Shown here piece after piece: positions 1-10,290 of a stretch of 64,000 nucleotides of DNA. The notes beneath the pieces are model-generated. The model was not told the DNA's origin and did not search any database. It was given only the letters and a program-made list of their open reading frames with translations. Position 1 is the stretch's first letter; every line of letters begins with the position of its first letter. A program made the position numbers and the translations under genes. Origin of the DNA: Marthasterias glacialis (lineage: Eukaryota; Echinodermata; Asteroidea; Forcipulatida; Asteriidae); NCBI GenBank assembly GCA_911728455.2, contig OU452222.1, positions 3,849,592 to 3,913,591 of the forward strand, read 5' to 3'.

Positions 1-265
1 TTCCAGACTTATGTCCTTTTGGTCCAAGAAGAGGATTATGAGACAGTGAAGCTTCCACCATCGTTCATTTATTGTATTTTGGCTTAAGTACTAAGTACTT
101 TTGGCTTAAGGACTAAGTACCAATCGTAGGCCGTGGCACAACATTTTGCAATTCGCGTCGCATGAATTTGACATTTTCTTGATGGAGAAAAAAATTAATA
201 AAAATCACGGTGCAATGAAGAGAAATCTGTGTTCTCATGGCTCTGTCAAGTCAAGGTTTCTAAAA
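1..265 (+). repeat. Dispersed repeat R1, partial copy
   Basis: The segment aligns by eye with 11710-11975 and with the reverse complement of about 36975-37250. Shared landmarks, in order, are a TTCCAGAC start, a GCTTCCACCAT block, a GAATTTGACATTTTCT-like block, a CGGTGCAATGA-like block and a CAAGGTTTCT-like block. A private duplication of a TAAGTACTAAGTAC-like string sits near 80-120. The left end is cut by the window edge. No coding capacity is seen. Confidence 0.6.
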
Positions 266-944
266 GAAAAATGGTTGCGGCAATTCCGAGAAAATAATCT
301 CGTCAGGCTGGATGGGACAAGATGGAAGAATTCCAGGGGCAACTGGTCAAGGGCAAGGAAGTTTGGCTTCAGTAAATGGCACCTGTATGGGTGAAGCACA
401 AAATTGAATTGGAATAGGGCACCAGGGCACCAAAGGGCACCAGGGCAATGACCAGGGGCATGGATGCAATTTTGCCTCTATTACCTTCATAGAGTATCAC
501 TCCATCACACTTTATGTGGCTATGTTGTTCAGTATCGAGGTGCTTTGGCCAAGGGAAGCGTCTGCAGCGGCTTATTAAAGCTATGCAGTTAATTTTATGA
601 CTACCGTACTTAATTTTGTGTATGAAATATTCAAAAGTGAATAAAAAATAGTGTAAGCCAACAGTTGTGTTGACTCTGTTTTATATTATGTACATAATTC
701 ACACATTCTGAGGCACCGCCCACCTCAAGCTGCCCCCCCCCCCCAACTAGGGACAGGAAAAAGTCTTATTGGGCAGATCTACTATATGCAATTGCCCCCC
801 CCCCCCTCCTTCCCTGGCCCCCTGACAAGAATTACTGTGACTGCCATTCAGAAATGCAGTATTATATTGATATAAATTGATAGCGAATGAACTTGTTCGA
901 GTGTCCAGTCTCAATAATACTTGGTTTATACACATTATTTCATT
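266..944. other. Non-coding stretch with R2 fragment and oligo-C tracts
   Basis: Positions 407-485 are a minus-strand fragment of dispersed repeat R2 (reads AGGGCACCAGGGCAATGACC; compare 20935-20965 reversed). Two oligo-C runs lie at about 733-746 and 795-807. Nothing else is recognised. Confidence 0.5.
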
Positions 945-1147
945 ATTAAAGGGGGCTGCTCGTCGTGATTATAGCAGTAAATGAAATAACCCAGTTACTG
1001 CTGGCGGTCACATCACAGTTTGACAAAGACGGCATCCTTTGTGATTTGACCGCAAGTGGGCGCGTGTGTGGTATCTGGGTGAGAGTTCATCTTTCCATGA
1101 ACAGCGACAGGCCTGCTATACTCATGACCACACAGCCCCTTTAAATA
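945..1147. mobile_element. MITE-A, about 200 bp with about 33-bp terminal inverted repeats
   Basis: The left end reads TTAAAGGGGGCTG and continues to TATAGCAG. The reverse complement of the right end reads TTAAAGGGGCTG and also continues to TATAGCAG, so the ends form an imperfect inverted repeat of about 33 bases. A second internal palindrome (GCGGTCACATCACAG region against TGTGATTTGACCGC) lies inside. It has no coding capacity, as expected of a non-autonomous DNA transposon. The target duplication is unclear because both flanks are AT-rich. Confidence 0.6.
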
Positions 1148-1779
1148 AATAAAAACATAAAAATATAAACATTAAAAAAAAAACTTGGAAAATAGCATAG
1201 AATGAAGGTTCTTTCCTGTCAAGTAGAGACGTACGATTGAATTCTAACAAAACAATTTGGGGAAGACGAAGCAATTTAACCAATGAAATAACCAATCCCT
1301 CTACATGAACTTTACAAACTTTTTAAGAGTTAGTTCACGAGAACATCATGCAAAATCTTGAAAATTCGACAAGGTGGGGGTCAGCTAATTAAGTTCAAAT
1401 CTTGGCTATTTGATCCCCACCTGGCACGATACCTCCTGGTGGAGTAGCTCGAACTGTAATCCCCACAGTGACCGAGTACGGGGCACTGACAATTTTCTGC
1501 AAAAAGGGGTACTTCTGGCGAGTTATTTTTAAGGCAATGTTGGCGTATAATTACAGCCGCGTTTGTGCCCTTAAACTTCACCTTCTATTGTCAAATATAT
1601 AGCAAAAGAAAGAGCCTGTTCTCCTCTACATGATGAAATACAACTATTTGATGTGCAGTCATTCACTGCTGATATCTGGGCATTAGAAAATCATGTGTCA
1701 GCTCTAATGAGAAAAAGAGTCATCCACGCCGACAGTCACCAAACTTGGAAAAAAATATGGATCAGATATCCAACTACAA
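1148..1779. other. No gene recognised
   Basis: AT-rich, with short chance ORFs only. GGTGGGGGT-type runs near 1372 recur near 3514. Nothing else can be supported. Confidence 0.5.
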
Positions 1780-3335
1780 TAATAAAAGATAAAAAAATTG
1801 TCAGCTCTTCTTGCTTTTGTTTGCTTGTGGTCAACAAAGATGAACAATTCTTCAATTTGAGATCAACCTGCATTAGATTCATGGTGCAACCTCCCCGTAA
1901 TTTCCAAGCTTTTCGACCGATTTTGATGGAACTTGCCACAAATTTTCACTTTATCAACGTTCTACAATCTACATGATGACATCAACAAATTTTCAAAACT
2001 CGTCACTAGAAGGTGTTTTTGACTGTTTCTAGCCCATTGGTCAAAACTCGTGGTTTCACCATAATTTCTGTATTTTTTACCCAAATGTTTTGAAACTTGG
2101 AAAACTTGTTCATTTTAACACGAATAATAAAATTACAACTTAATAACTGGGGTCACTGTTGGGCGATACAATCCATTGATTTATCCCATTTTTTTTGGGG
2201 GGGGGGAAATGTTTTGTTTTTGTTTTTGTTTTTTTTTTCTTTTAAAGATCAATATAACCGCCGCCCAGGGCCCAGGGAGCAATGATAAGGCTTGGTTGAC
2301 AAATCTAAATTATTTTTGGGCCTGATATAAGTGAGAAATTAGCATGTTGAAAGTATTCGATTGTTAAAAATAACTTGATATTACTTGACACTCTAATTAC
2401 AGGCTGAAAACACAAAATCCAAAATGGCCGCCAAATATGGCATCCATTTTGAACTCCAAAAGCATTTCAGACTATCACGTGATTCATCACTATCACTTTT
2501 CTGGCAAAAAATTTATAAAAAAAGTGGAGATTGTGTTCAAAAAATTAACAGCAATTACTAAAAAAAATCAAAATCGTTTTGACCCAAGGTGAAACAAACG
2601 GTTGCCATGGAAACAGCTAACCCCCAGTACCAATTATCTTCTGCCAACATTATGCTAGATATATTTTGGGAAAAGTCAGCAAATTTCGCGGTGCTCGAAA
2701 TATGCGTTCAAAAGTTATGGGCAAAGAGTTTGGTAGGGGGCACAGTGTACAAAGTGGCAGTCGGATTCTGCATCTTTGTCTGAAAAATAATACTGGTTCC
2801 GCCGGGATCACACCTACTCCTTACTGTTTCTTGACTTTCAGGTATTATAGGCCTACATGTTGTTTAACCCTATTAGCATGGTGTGCCCCCTTACAAACTT
2901 TTGGCCGTAACTTTTTAACGCTTAGGGCTGACCATCACAAAATGTTCTGACTTTTCCCAAAATATATCTAGGATCATGTTGGTAAAAACTATTGAAACCG
3001 GGAGTTAGCTGTTGCCATGGCAATCATTTGATTGACCTTTGGTCACACGATTTAAATGTTTGTAGTGATTTTTTTGACTTTGACTTTTTAAACATAATTT
3101 CTAACTTGTCAGATCCAAAAAACAACTAAAAACGCCCCCTACTGACATTTTTGATAAACATCATCACGTAGAACTCGGTGAAATGAACATTTATGGCAAG
3201 TTTCATCAAAATCAGTTGAATACTCTGGAAAATACGGAGGACTGATGTGGCTAAATACCCAATATAAGGCTAAAACAGGCTCCCGTAAGTTCATAATATA
3301 CTGAAAAGCGCTGACAATTTTTTTTTTTTTACTGA
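1780..3335. repeat. Large degenerate foldback (inverted repeat), arms about 360 bp
   Basis: Two nested blocks pair in inverted orientation. About 1800-2040 pairs with about 3110-3330 (for example GGCAAGTTTCATCAAAATC at 3197 against its complement near 1915). About 2560-2745 pairs with about 2880-3075 (for example TTTTGGGAAAAGTCAG at 2665 against CTGACTTTTCCCAAAA at 2950). About 500 bases at 2040-2540 have no partner, which looks like a later insertion in the left arm. That insert holds a T8G10 run at 2189-2206. Each arm carries an RFX X-box-like palindrome (2601-2614 and 3011-3024). No coding capacity is seen. It is probably an old foldback DNA transposon; its exact ends are uncertain. Confidence 0.6.
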
Positions 3336-4090
3336 TGCTTCCAAAAGACCATGGGCTTTCTTTCACCAGAGTTTCATTGTTCAAAGACCTGCACTCAGGA
3401 CTCTACGGCTACCCAAAAGATAGCTATTACTCACATGACGCAAACATGGGGGTACCCTAAAGTAAAGACTTACCTAAAGCGTGCCCGCGAGACGACCATG
3501 CAGATCGTGATAAGGTGGGGGTCGACGGATTTGGCTAAAATTTGGTGGGTAGGGGGTCATAGGTAGCCTTGAGGTTGTACACAATTTTTGGCCAATCTGA
3601 CTACCTCCTCATCACTATAACAAAAATAGCCCAATAATGTACTTTGTTGGTTAAAAAAAACAAAAAAAACAAACGTGATTTTGATGATTTTGGGCTACAC
3701 AAGTCTAAACGCTAGCTGTTCAACAATGGAAAGCAGTAGAGCATTGACATTTTCAGGGTTTTGAGGTTGTATCCCCTTCTAAACCTGGATGTCCAAATTG
3801 AGAGAAAAAAATATTTACAAGTACCATTTTTTCCTTCATGGCTTTTTGCGATAGAAAATCAAGATTCTATTTTTCTTGTTGCTCGATTTGGAACCCATTA
3901 TACACTTAGAGCAACTTGTATGCTCTTTGAGATATATTTCTGTTCTCATTAAGTGTCATTTAAGTTTCTCTGTTGGATAATATAATAATTGTCCTGAAAA
4001 TAGTCTCAAGAAAAGTGTTTACACAATCTTAAAAGATGAGACAACAGAGGGCGCTAATCGCGCACGTTTTTTTTAGAGAACAGTCTGGTG
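3336..4090. other. No gene recognised
   Basis: AT-rich, without a recognisable exon. A consensus minus-strand donor (reverse complement reads TTTAGGTAAGTC) lies near 3467-3478, but no convincing exon precedes it. A CAACAGAGGGCGC string at 4043 also occurs in the element at 4972. Confidence 0.4.
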
Positions 4091-4094
4091 CTCA

Positions 4095-4200
4095 TATAAA
4101 AAATGAGCCAATGGGAACACGTGAACACTGTTGTTTGGTTTCTTGGGACAAGACCTGATGGGAATGGGAACTTTCTCGGACGAGTGCTATTGACGAGGTA
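4095..4200 (+). promoter_or_regulatory. Possible TATA promoter with non-coding first exon and donor
   Basis: TATAAA lies at 4095-4100 and a consensus donor GAG|GTAAGT at 4195-4203, which would give a first exon of about 70 bases if transcription began 25-30 bases after the TATA box. The only ATG frame (ATGGGAATGGGAACT, from 4158) stops at TGA six bases before the donor, so the exon would be untranslated or carry a short upstream ORF. Both motifs are short and can arise by chance in AT-rich DNA. Confidence 0.2.
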
Positions 4201-4677
4201 AGTTTGTTATTTTTACGACTTTTAATGTGTTAAATAATTTCAATTTACTTGTGGACCTCTCAGTATTATCTTAATGGTATATCTGTTAATTTGTAGATCA
4301 TGAATTGGTTTTTAACGAGACATATTTTTAGTGTGGCTCGATCGTAAGTTGTCAAATTATGCTATTGCTGGACTGGAACTCGGATTGGAAGTACATGTAC
4401 GTAGCTTGCCTTGACTGGTGGTAGTCCGAGATATCAGTTGCCTTGACCCAATATAACAACGCTTTTGTAACATTTGGATATATTTTTATACATAGGCCTA
4501 TGCCAGATTATAATATCCAAATGTTAAAAATAGTTTTTGGGTCCAGTAACTCGGACTAGTGATAGTACAGGCCCCGATCTTAAGAAAAACGGGGCAGGCC
4601 TTTGCTGGCCATATCAGAGAAATTGTACAAGGGCATGCTGGCCAAGTTAGTACTACACTAGACTAGTACTAGTAGTA

Positions 4678-5464
4678 GTAGTAGCCGGTCTTACTAATTG
4701 CCGACCCCTGCCGACCCTTACCGACAACTCGAAAAAACTTACCGACAAGTCCTTCCATATGCACTCTTAGTCACTGGTTTAAGCTTCAAATAATAGATAA
4801 TGTTACTTTGAGTCCTTATTGTTACTTCTTTGATATAAGACTATAGAGAAATAAGTATTTTCAATCACGGAATGTGATTTTCCGCGAAGCAGTAGTGCTG
4901 TCCGCCATGATGCTCGATTATGCGTAGTGGACTAAACCATCTATTAATGATTATACTTAAAATTTGTATGACAACAGAGGGCGCCCTTCTAAAATGGAAC
5001 GTTAATTGCAGAATATGGGAAGCTGTTTGATGAAAATAACATTTAAATATGAACATTTTTAAACCTTTTCTGTTCAAGAAAAAAATGATTCAACACGAGT
5101 ATAGAGGGTTTATTCTGAAATTTATTTCCCGATCTAGTTTAGAAGGGCGCCCACTGTTGTCATACAAATTTTAAGTATACCCATCGATAAATGGTGTAGT
5201 CCACTACGCATAATCGGGCATCGTGGCGGACAGTACTATTGCTTCGTGGAAAATCACATTCCGTGATTGAAAATACTTATTTCTCTCATATCAAAGAAGT
5301 AACAATAAGGCTTCTAGGACTCAAAGTAACATTATCTATCATTTAAAGCTTAAACCAGTGACTAAGAGTGCATTTGGAATGAGTTGTCAGTAGGTTTTTT
5401 CGAGTTGTCGGTAGGTGTCGGCAGGGGTCGGTAGGGGTCGGTAATTAGTAGGACCGTAGTGGCC
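4678..5464. mobile_element. Long-TIR non-autonomous DNA transposon with 9-bp target duplication (Mutator-like)
   Basis: The element proper is 4687-5455. Its left arm (about 4687-5000) and right arm (about 5132-5455) are near-perfect inverted copies: the left starts GGTCTTACTAATTGCCGAC and the right end reversed starts GGTCCTACTAATTACCGAC. The match runs through the ATCACGGAATGTGATTTTCC block and the GGGCGCCC block to the inner edge. The unpaired core (about 5001-5131) is AT-rich and has no ORF worth naming. Immediately outside are GTAGTAGCC (4678-4686) and GTAGTGGCC (5456-5464), a 9-base direct duplication with one mismatch. Long TIRs plus a 9-base duplication are the usual signature of Mutator-like elements; no transposase is present, so it would have moved in trans. 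Confidence 0.75.
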
Positions 5465-5689
5465 TGATAGTAGTAAACTAGACCCAGGTCCAGTAACAAA
5501 CTAACTGGGGTGCTCGGCGCTGTACTGCAAAAATTGTGACAAAAACAAAGACTCAACAAAATAGCTGAAAATCAACTGGATTGAATTTGGCTGGAGAGGA
5601 TATTTTCCAGAGAATTTGTTAGTTAAGGCAGTCCTGATTTTATGATGAATATAAGACGATACTAGGACGTAAATTTGACACCCATTTAA

Positions 5690-5815
5690 ATACAGGACTG
5701 GAATTACATGGAGGCCATGGGATGGCCTCAGTTGCCCTGGACTTGGCCTTAATAGTGCCCCATCAAAAGGTTCCCATAGACTTAAAAGATATTCCAATGG
5801 AAGTGCCCTTTGCAA
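5690..5815 (+). repeat. Dispersed repeat R2 copy
   Basis: Shares with the copies at 20891 and 60868 (reversed) the ordered blocks GGAGGCC, GGCCTCAGTTGCCC, CTTGGCCTTA, GTGCCCCATCAAAAG, CCAATGGAAGTGCCC and TTTGCAAAATGAAA. It is diverged and non-coding. Confidence 0.6.
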
Positions 5816-6129
5816 AATGAAAGTGATGCACTCATCTCAGAGATGAAATTGTAGGCCTCTTATAATGCCCATAAAATCATGGATCAACCTCTAGACCGCT
5901 CAAAAACATATTTTTTTCAGCGAAAATGACCAGAAATTCTCTGAATCAGTCCACGTTTCAGGAGTTACATTTGCCTGGAATTTGAATTGTTGATGTTACG
6001 ACCGCAGTAGCAGGATCTTGTAATGCATGCAGCCAGCATTCGTGCGATGATAACGAGAAAATATAGCGATGGCTTTTAATCTACCGATTGATATCCAAGA
6101 CTTTTTTTTTGGGGGGGGGGGTGGTAATC
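5816..6129. other. No gene recognised; T9G11 run
   Basis: The only notable structure is a T9 run joined directly to a G11 run at 6102-6121, one of several such junctions in the window. Confidence 0.5.
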
Positions 6130-6375
6130 TGCAAGACCGCAGGGCTTGTAGCTTGAAATGTTTACCATGTTTACTGGACCAGATTTTTTTTCTCACAAGA
6201 CCAGAGTTGAAATGAGAAAGAAAAAAACCCGTACCCACACAATTTAACATTTGAACTGTTTTAATTTGAACAAGCACTAAGAGAAGATCTCTTTTGTGTT
6301 ATTGGTACGAACTCACGACATTCATGAGTTTACTAGCCCAATGCTAAAATCACTGGCTTCGGGCCTGTGGTCCAG
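6130..6375 (+). repeat. Dispersed repeat R3 copy
   Basis: The reverse complement of about 26725-27060 matches in order: a GGCTTGTAGCT-like block, TTACTGGACCAGA, CACAAGACCAGA, GAACTGTTTTA-like, then ATTCATGAGTTTACT and GCTAAAATCACTGGC. The copies are moderately diverged. The family is unrecognised and no ORF is shared. Confidence 0.55.
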
Positions 6376-6394
6376 TCTAAATTTCCAGTCTAAT

Positions 6395-6425
6395 CTACGT
6401 CCCATCCGAAGGACGAAAGACGAAA
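6395..6425 (-). repeat. Short fragment of SINE-Leu body
   Basis: ACGTCCCATCCGAAGGACGA matches the conserved core of the repeat at 23572-23595. It is too short to classify alone. Confidence 0.4.
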
Positions 6426-6610
6426 ACTCCACCATAAAAGAAACCAAATGTTCATGATGTTCTCTTGAACATGTGACCCCTTAGTTTGATGAATTTAATT
6501 GAAATATATAGATGATTGGAAAGAATGTTTTCAGTGTGCCATCAAACAAGCAGATAATTTTGCTGGTGAGGGGTAGGGGGTGGAAGCTGCTGCTTGAATG
6601 GCCAATCTGT

Positions 6611-6647
6611 TATTGTTGTTGTTGTTGTTGTTGTTTTGTTTTGTTGT
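6611..6647. repeat. (TTG)n microsatellite
   Basis: An uninterrupted run of TTG units that ends in GTTTTGTTTTG. Confidence 0.9.
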
Positions 6648-6851
6648 ACTGTAAAAAGTAGACTCCTTTATTCTGGACAAAATTTAAATGTAATGGGCCA
6701 GGCTGATTATTCTCTTTCTATTTGCTTTTAAGAAGTACCTGATGTATTTTTTAAATGTATTTCTCTGAAACCCCCCCCCCCCCCCACTGACTGCAAAAAC
6801 TGCATTAGATCATGGGGGAAGGAACTGTGTTTAATGTTTCTTTCTAAATAA

Positions 6852-7101
6852 CCCTTTCCTTACCATAGGTGACTTTACCCCTCTTCCTTACCATAGGTGA
6901 CTTTAGTTGACTGCACTCATACCCCTCTTCCTTACCATAGGTGACTTTTGTCAACTGCACTCATACCCCCTCTTCCTTACCATAGGTGACTTTAGTCGAC
7001 TGCACTCATACCCCCTCTTCCTTACCATAGGTGACTTTAGTTGAATGCACTCATACCCACTCTTCCTTACCATAGGTGACTTAAGTCGACTGCGCTCATT
7101 C
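6852..7101. repeat. 45-bp minisatellite, six copies
   Basis: The shared string TTACCATAGGTGACTT recurs with TACCATAG starting at 6861, 6889, 6933, 6978, 7023 and 7068. The spacings are 28, 44, 45, 45 and 45, so the first unit is truncated and the rest are almost exactly periodic. Because 45 is a multiple of three, the minus strand stays open as a 15-residue peptide repeat (LKSPMVRKRGYECSR). There is no other sign of coding. Confidence 0.9.
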
Positions 7102-8099
7102 AAAATTCCCATAATTATACCAATTTCCTCATTGGTTTTAAACCTTAGAATTCCTTGTGGTTGTGTGAAGAGCGCCCTCAGTTGGTGTGGCTGTGAAAGT
7201 CGTCGGATCAAGTAGATGCACACAAAGCTTTTCAGGCAATCAGAGCTCAGTCAGATCTTCGTACCCAGTCGATCTGCCAAATAGGAGAAATTAGAAACAA
7301 AACGTTTTCAAGAAAAGAGCATGAAATCTTCCGACCAGCAAATAGGAAATTATCAGATACATGTTTATGAAATTATCTTATTAAAAAATTTATTACTATT
7401 GTTATTATTATTTTTTTTAATGAATTTAGACTTGTTGGTACTGGATGTTCCATTGAGTTGTGATAAATGTTATAATTTCATGTTTTTGATCATATTATTT
7501 GCGCGGTCAATTTTCGCACAAAAGGAGGATTTTAATGGGAATAAATTATCCATTTGATATAAACACTTTTACTCCTCACAATAAACTGTAATGTATTTTT
7601 TCCCAATTATTTCGGGAGAAATATCAAACAGACTTTTGATTCACAGTGATCCTCGTCTAGATTGAGAAGAACTGTTATAAACTGTATACTCTTCCCATAA
7701 ATTTTGGATAAATATTCAGCGCTTTACTAAACGTAGGTTAAATTAAGCAACAACAAAAAAAAGCCCCAAGAATTGTTAATGGAAAATGCTATTTAGCTAT
7801 CATAAACAGTAATCAATCAAACAGATTGAACATGTGAACGTCTCCTAATAACGTTTTCCCATTATCAATTTTGACAGAGCAAATAATTTATAACATGACA
7901 AATATCTGTATTGTTTGTCCACATCAATCAAGGGGGCTTTATTAGTCACATATTAAAACCTCTGTTTTTAATTATGTTATCGTCAACAAAGAGAGAGGCC
8001 CACCCCCCCACCCCCAACTCTTAAATCAACAATCCCTAGCTTTTTGGACTAGTTTAAAGGATGAAAGTATCAAATGATGAATCTAAATTAGTCCTGTGG
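7102..8099. other. No gene recognised
   Basis: AT-rich single-copy-looking DNA with a (TTA)-like run near 7393. No exon with both a strong donor and acceptor is visible. Confidence 0.5.
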
Positions 8100-8540
8100 A
8101 CACAGGGATCCTAGCAACCGAGGAATTTCATCGCAGGGTGGGATTCTGCGTCGTCGTGGTTGGAGGAGGGCCACGGCCGTCTAGTGATTTTCTGCCGCTC
8201 TACTGGACTTAATTGGTAGAGCAGATGAGTAATACCTATTAGTTGATGGTAATTGATTAGCAATTGGATGCAGTGATGCGAGGTGAATAAACAAGGTTGT
8301 ATCAGTCACTGTGGATGGGCCAAGAACATCGGTGAATCATTCATCCCGGACCCCCCGGTCGTTCCTCCGTTTTTATTTTGTTTTTGTATATTTTTTTATA
8401 TACTTCTCCTTCTACACCCGGAGTGCTCCTCGATGAATTAACAGTGCTCCACTACCTTGAGGGCTTAATGCGCTCTCGGTAAACACAACGCTGTGTTGTG
8501 TGTCTATGATAACATAACGTAACGAGGGATCGGTGCACTA
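8100..8540. other. GC-richer, non-repetitive segment with homeodomain-type sites
   Basis: This segment is less AT-rich than its surroundings and lacks the repeats seen elsewhere. It holds TAATTGATTA (8250-8259), an inverted pair of TAAT half-sites spaced by two bases that matches the paired-class homeodomain dimer (P2) layout, a second ATTAG/CAATTGG cluster beside it, and GAATAAACAAG (about 8285), a Forkhead-like core. This is compatible with a cis-regulatory element, but motif matches alone do not show it. Confidence 0.2.
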
Positions 8541-8737
8541 GAACTAGAAATCCAAATAACGGGATGAGATTTCCGTGCAGTACTTAGACTCCATTTCCCC
8601 TCAAAAACACGAGTGCATCTTTGAAAAAAAAAAACCAAAAAAAAAAAAAAACACCTTTTAAAGATTCAAAATCAGAGGATTGAATAGAAATGGCTGAATT
8701 ACATATTCTGAATTTTATACAAGGAAGTACTTTATTT

Positions 8738-8760
8738 GAGAGAGAGAGAGAGAGAGAGAG
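8738..8760. repeat. (AG)n microsatellite
   Basis: Uninterrupted GA dinucleotide run. Confidence 0.9.
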
Positions 8761-9098
8761 TGGGATTTGTTTGCGTTTTGCATTAGTGGGTGTTAAATCC
8801 GACTTCATTATTGTAAGTTGATAAAATGTTGAGAGGCCTCCATAAAAGTTCAGATGGATTTTACTGAAAAAAAACCACCCCAAAACACAACATATTTTCA
8901 TTTTGAATCACTTTGTTTTTTCTTGGGTTCAGGCATTGAGGGAATTCTATATTAAGTCACACTTACTGAGAATACTTGACGCGTTATCGTCAAAATCTAC
9001 ACTGTTATTTATTTTGGCTTAAATTACAAGCGGCTTCTGCTATGTTCAAATCTGAACTGTTAATGAAATTACTGCAGAATTCCCAGATGAACAGACAC

Positions 9099-9123
9099 AG
9101 ACACACACACACACACACACACA
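9099..9123. repeat. (AC)n microsatellite
   Basis: ACAGACACAG leads into an uninterrupted AC run. Confidence 0.9.
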
Positions 9124-9221
9124 AGTGTGTAAAGACCTGCAACAGAAGACCTCCGATTGTCCCTCTTTTGTCTTTACTGTAACTTTTTGGCAACAGCTCC
9201 CATTGGTTTTGCACTTGACTT

Positions 9222-9290
9222 CCCAACAGGGGACCTGTACCCAACTGGGGACCTTTACCCAACTGGGGACCTTTACCCAACTGGGGACGC
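9222..9290. repeat. 18-bp minisatellite, about four copies
   Basis: The unit CAACTGGGGACCTTTACC starts at 9224 (variant), 9242, 9260 and 9278. The 18-base period keeps reading frames open on both strands, which explains the chance ORFs with six-residue repeats here. Confidence 0.9.
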
Positions 9291-9925
9291 CAATTTGTCC
9301 CTTTTATCATAAGTCCCTGGTTTGAATGTGTATGCCTACCCACCACGCACATAGGAAATAGGGAGAGGAGGTTTAGACATTGTTGCGTATGTGTTTGTCG
9401 TCATCCTGAAAATTATTTATGGGAGGTTGCATCCCGATATATATGTACATAACCTTGATACATAATTAAGATGTGAATTTTGTCGTTCTGGCGCTGTGGG
9501 TTGTTCTACATCCACTCCAGGGACCGACAGTTGATTTGGTAGGGTAAAAACCAAAGCACAGTCAGTGTGACAGGACTGTGTAAAAGCCAAGGGTTTTCAG
9601 ATTTAAACTAAAAACAGTCTGCCACATTCTGACGGAATGATCTCGAAGTGCAAGAGAAAGTACGTCATTTCTTTCTTTCTCAGATTGAAACTGATCATTA
9701 ATGTAATTAATAATTTACAATTAGCGATTCTGTACCTTTGTTTTTGAAAATATTACCAGCGTTAATAATAAAGTACCGTTTTTTCTAGAACTTAGACGGT
9801 ATAAGTTGTTGTGGATTTATAAGCTATTTAAGTACCCATGAAGAAGTAACATTTTTTGATAAGTCGTCTAATTTAATATGAAGCAATAAAGATATTGACA
9901 AAAAAAGGGAGACCGCCAACATTAG
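9291..9925. other. No gene recognised
   Basis: AT-rich. A pyrimidine tract ending TTTCTCAG at 9682 looks like a splice acceptor, but the sequence after it stops in all frames within a short distance. Confidence 0.4.
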
Positions 9926-9997
9926 GGCTGGATAGCTCAGTTGGTAGAGCGCCGGTGTGTTGAACCGGGGGTCGCAGGTTCAGTTCCCGCTCCAGTC
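9926..9997 (+). tRNA. tRNA-like cloverleaf, anticodon GTT (Asn type); probable SINE head or tRNA pseudogene
   Basis: The 72 bases fold as a standard cloverleaf. The acceptor GGCTGGA/TCCAGTC has seven pairs including one G-T, the D arm is GCTC/GAGC, and the anticodon stem CCGGT/ACCGG encloses a seven-base loop GTGTTGA (anticodon GTT). A five-base variable region is followed by the T arm GCAGG/CCCGC with one A-C mismatch. Box A (TAGCTCAGTTGG) fits the Pol III consensus; box B (GGTTCAGTTCC) departs from it near the middle. A T5 run follows at once. The T-arm mismatch, the weak box B and a following tail that resembles a SINE body I remember from echinoderms favour a SINE or pseudogene over a working tRNA. 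Confidence 0.5.
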
Positions 9998-10189
9998 AAT
10001 TTTTCTTTGTTCACCCCAAAATCTAATTTCAATGACCAATCCCCTTGGGTCCCTCTTTAAAGTTTGTTAACTTTAGTTTAGACTATACCAGAGTGCAGAT
10101 TAATTTTGGAATTTCGGCCGATGGTAGCGACTACCGTGGTTTTAATTTCGATCAAGTTATTTTAATGCCCACAATAAAAACCCTCGTAG

Positions 10190-10290
10190 CACAGAAAATT
10201 CTCGCTTAAACTGAAATGGGTTACCAGCCAAAATACCTTGTAATATTGTTTGTGACTGGTTCCCTGCTAATTGTTTGCTTGGCGAAAAAA
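10190..10290 (+). repeat. Dispersed repeat R4 copy
   Basis: The core TTACCAGCCAAAATACC (from 10221) is followed by TGTGACTGGTTCCCTGCT. The same ordered core appears at about 33905, 63670 and, reversed, at about 40410-40455. The outer parts resemble inverted GCTAAGCA/TGCTTAGC ends, as in a small TIR element. Confidence 0.6.

Noticed and set aside
3467-3480. Perfect minus-strand splice donor.
   Set aside because: No exon-like frame precedes it, and the surrounding GGTGGGGGT sequence is shared with 1372, suggesting repeat origin.
6852-7101. Regular repeats with near-constant spacing, briefly considered as a CRISPR-like array.
   Set aside because: Units are directly tandem with no unique spacers, and the sequence is eukaryotic in character.
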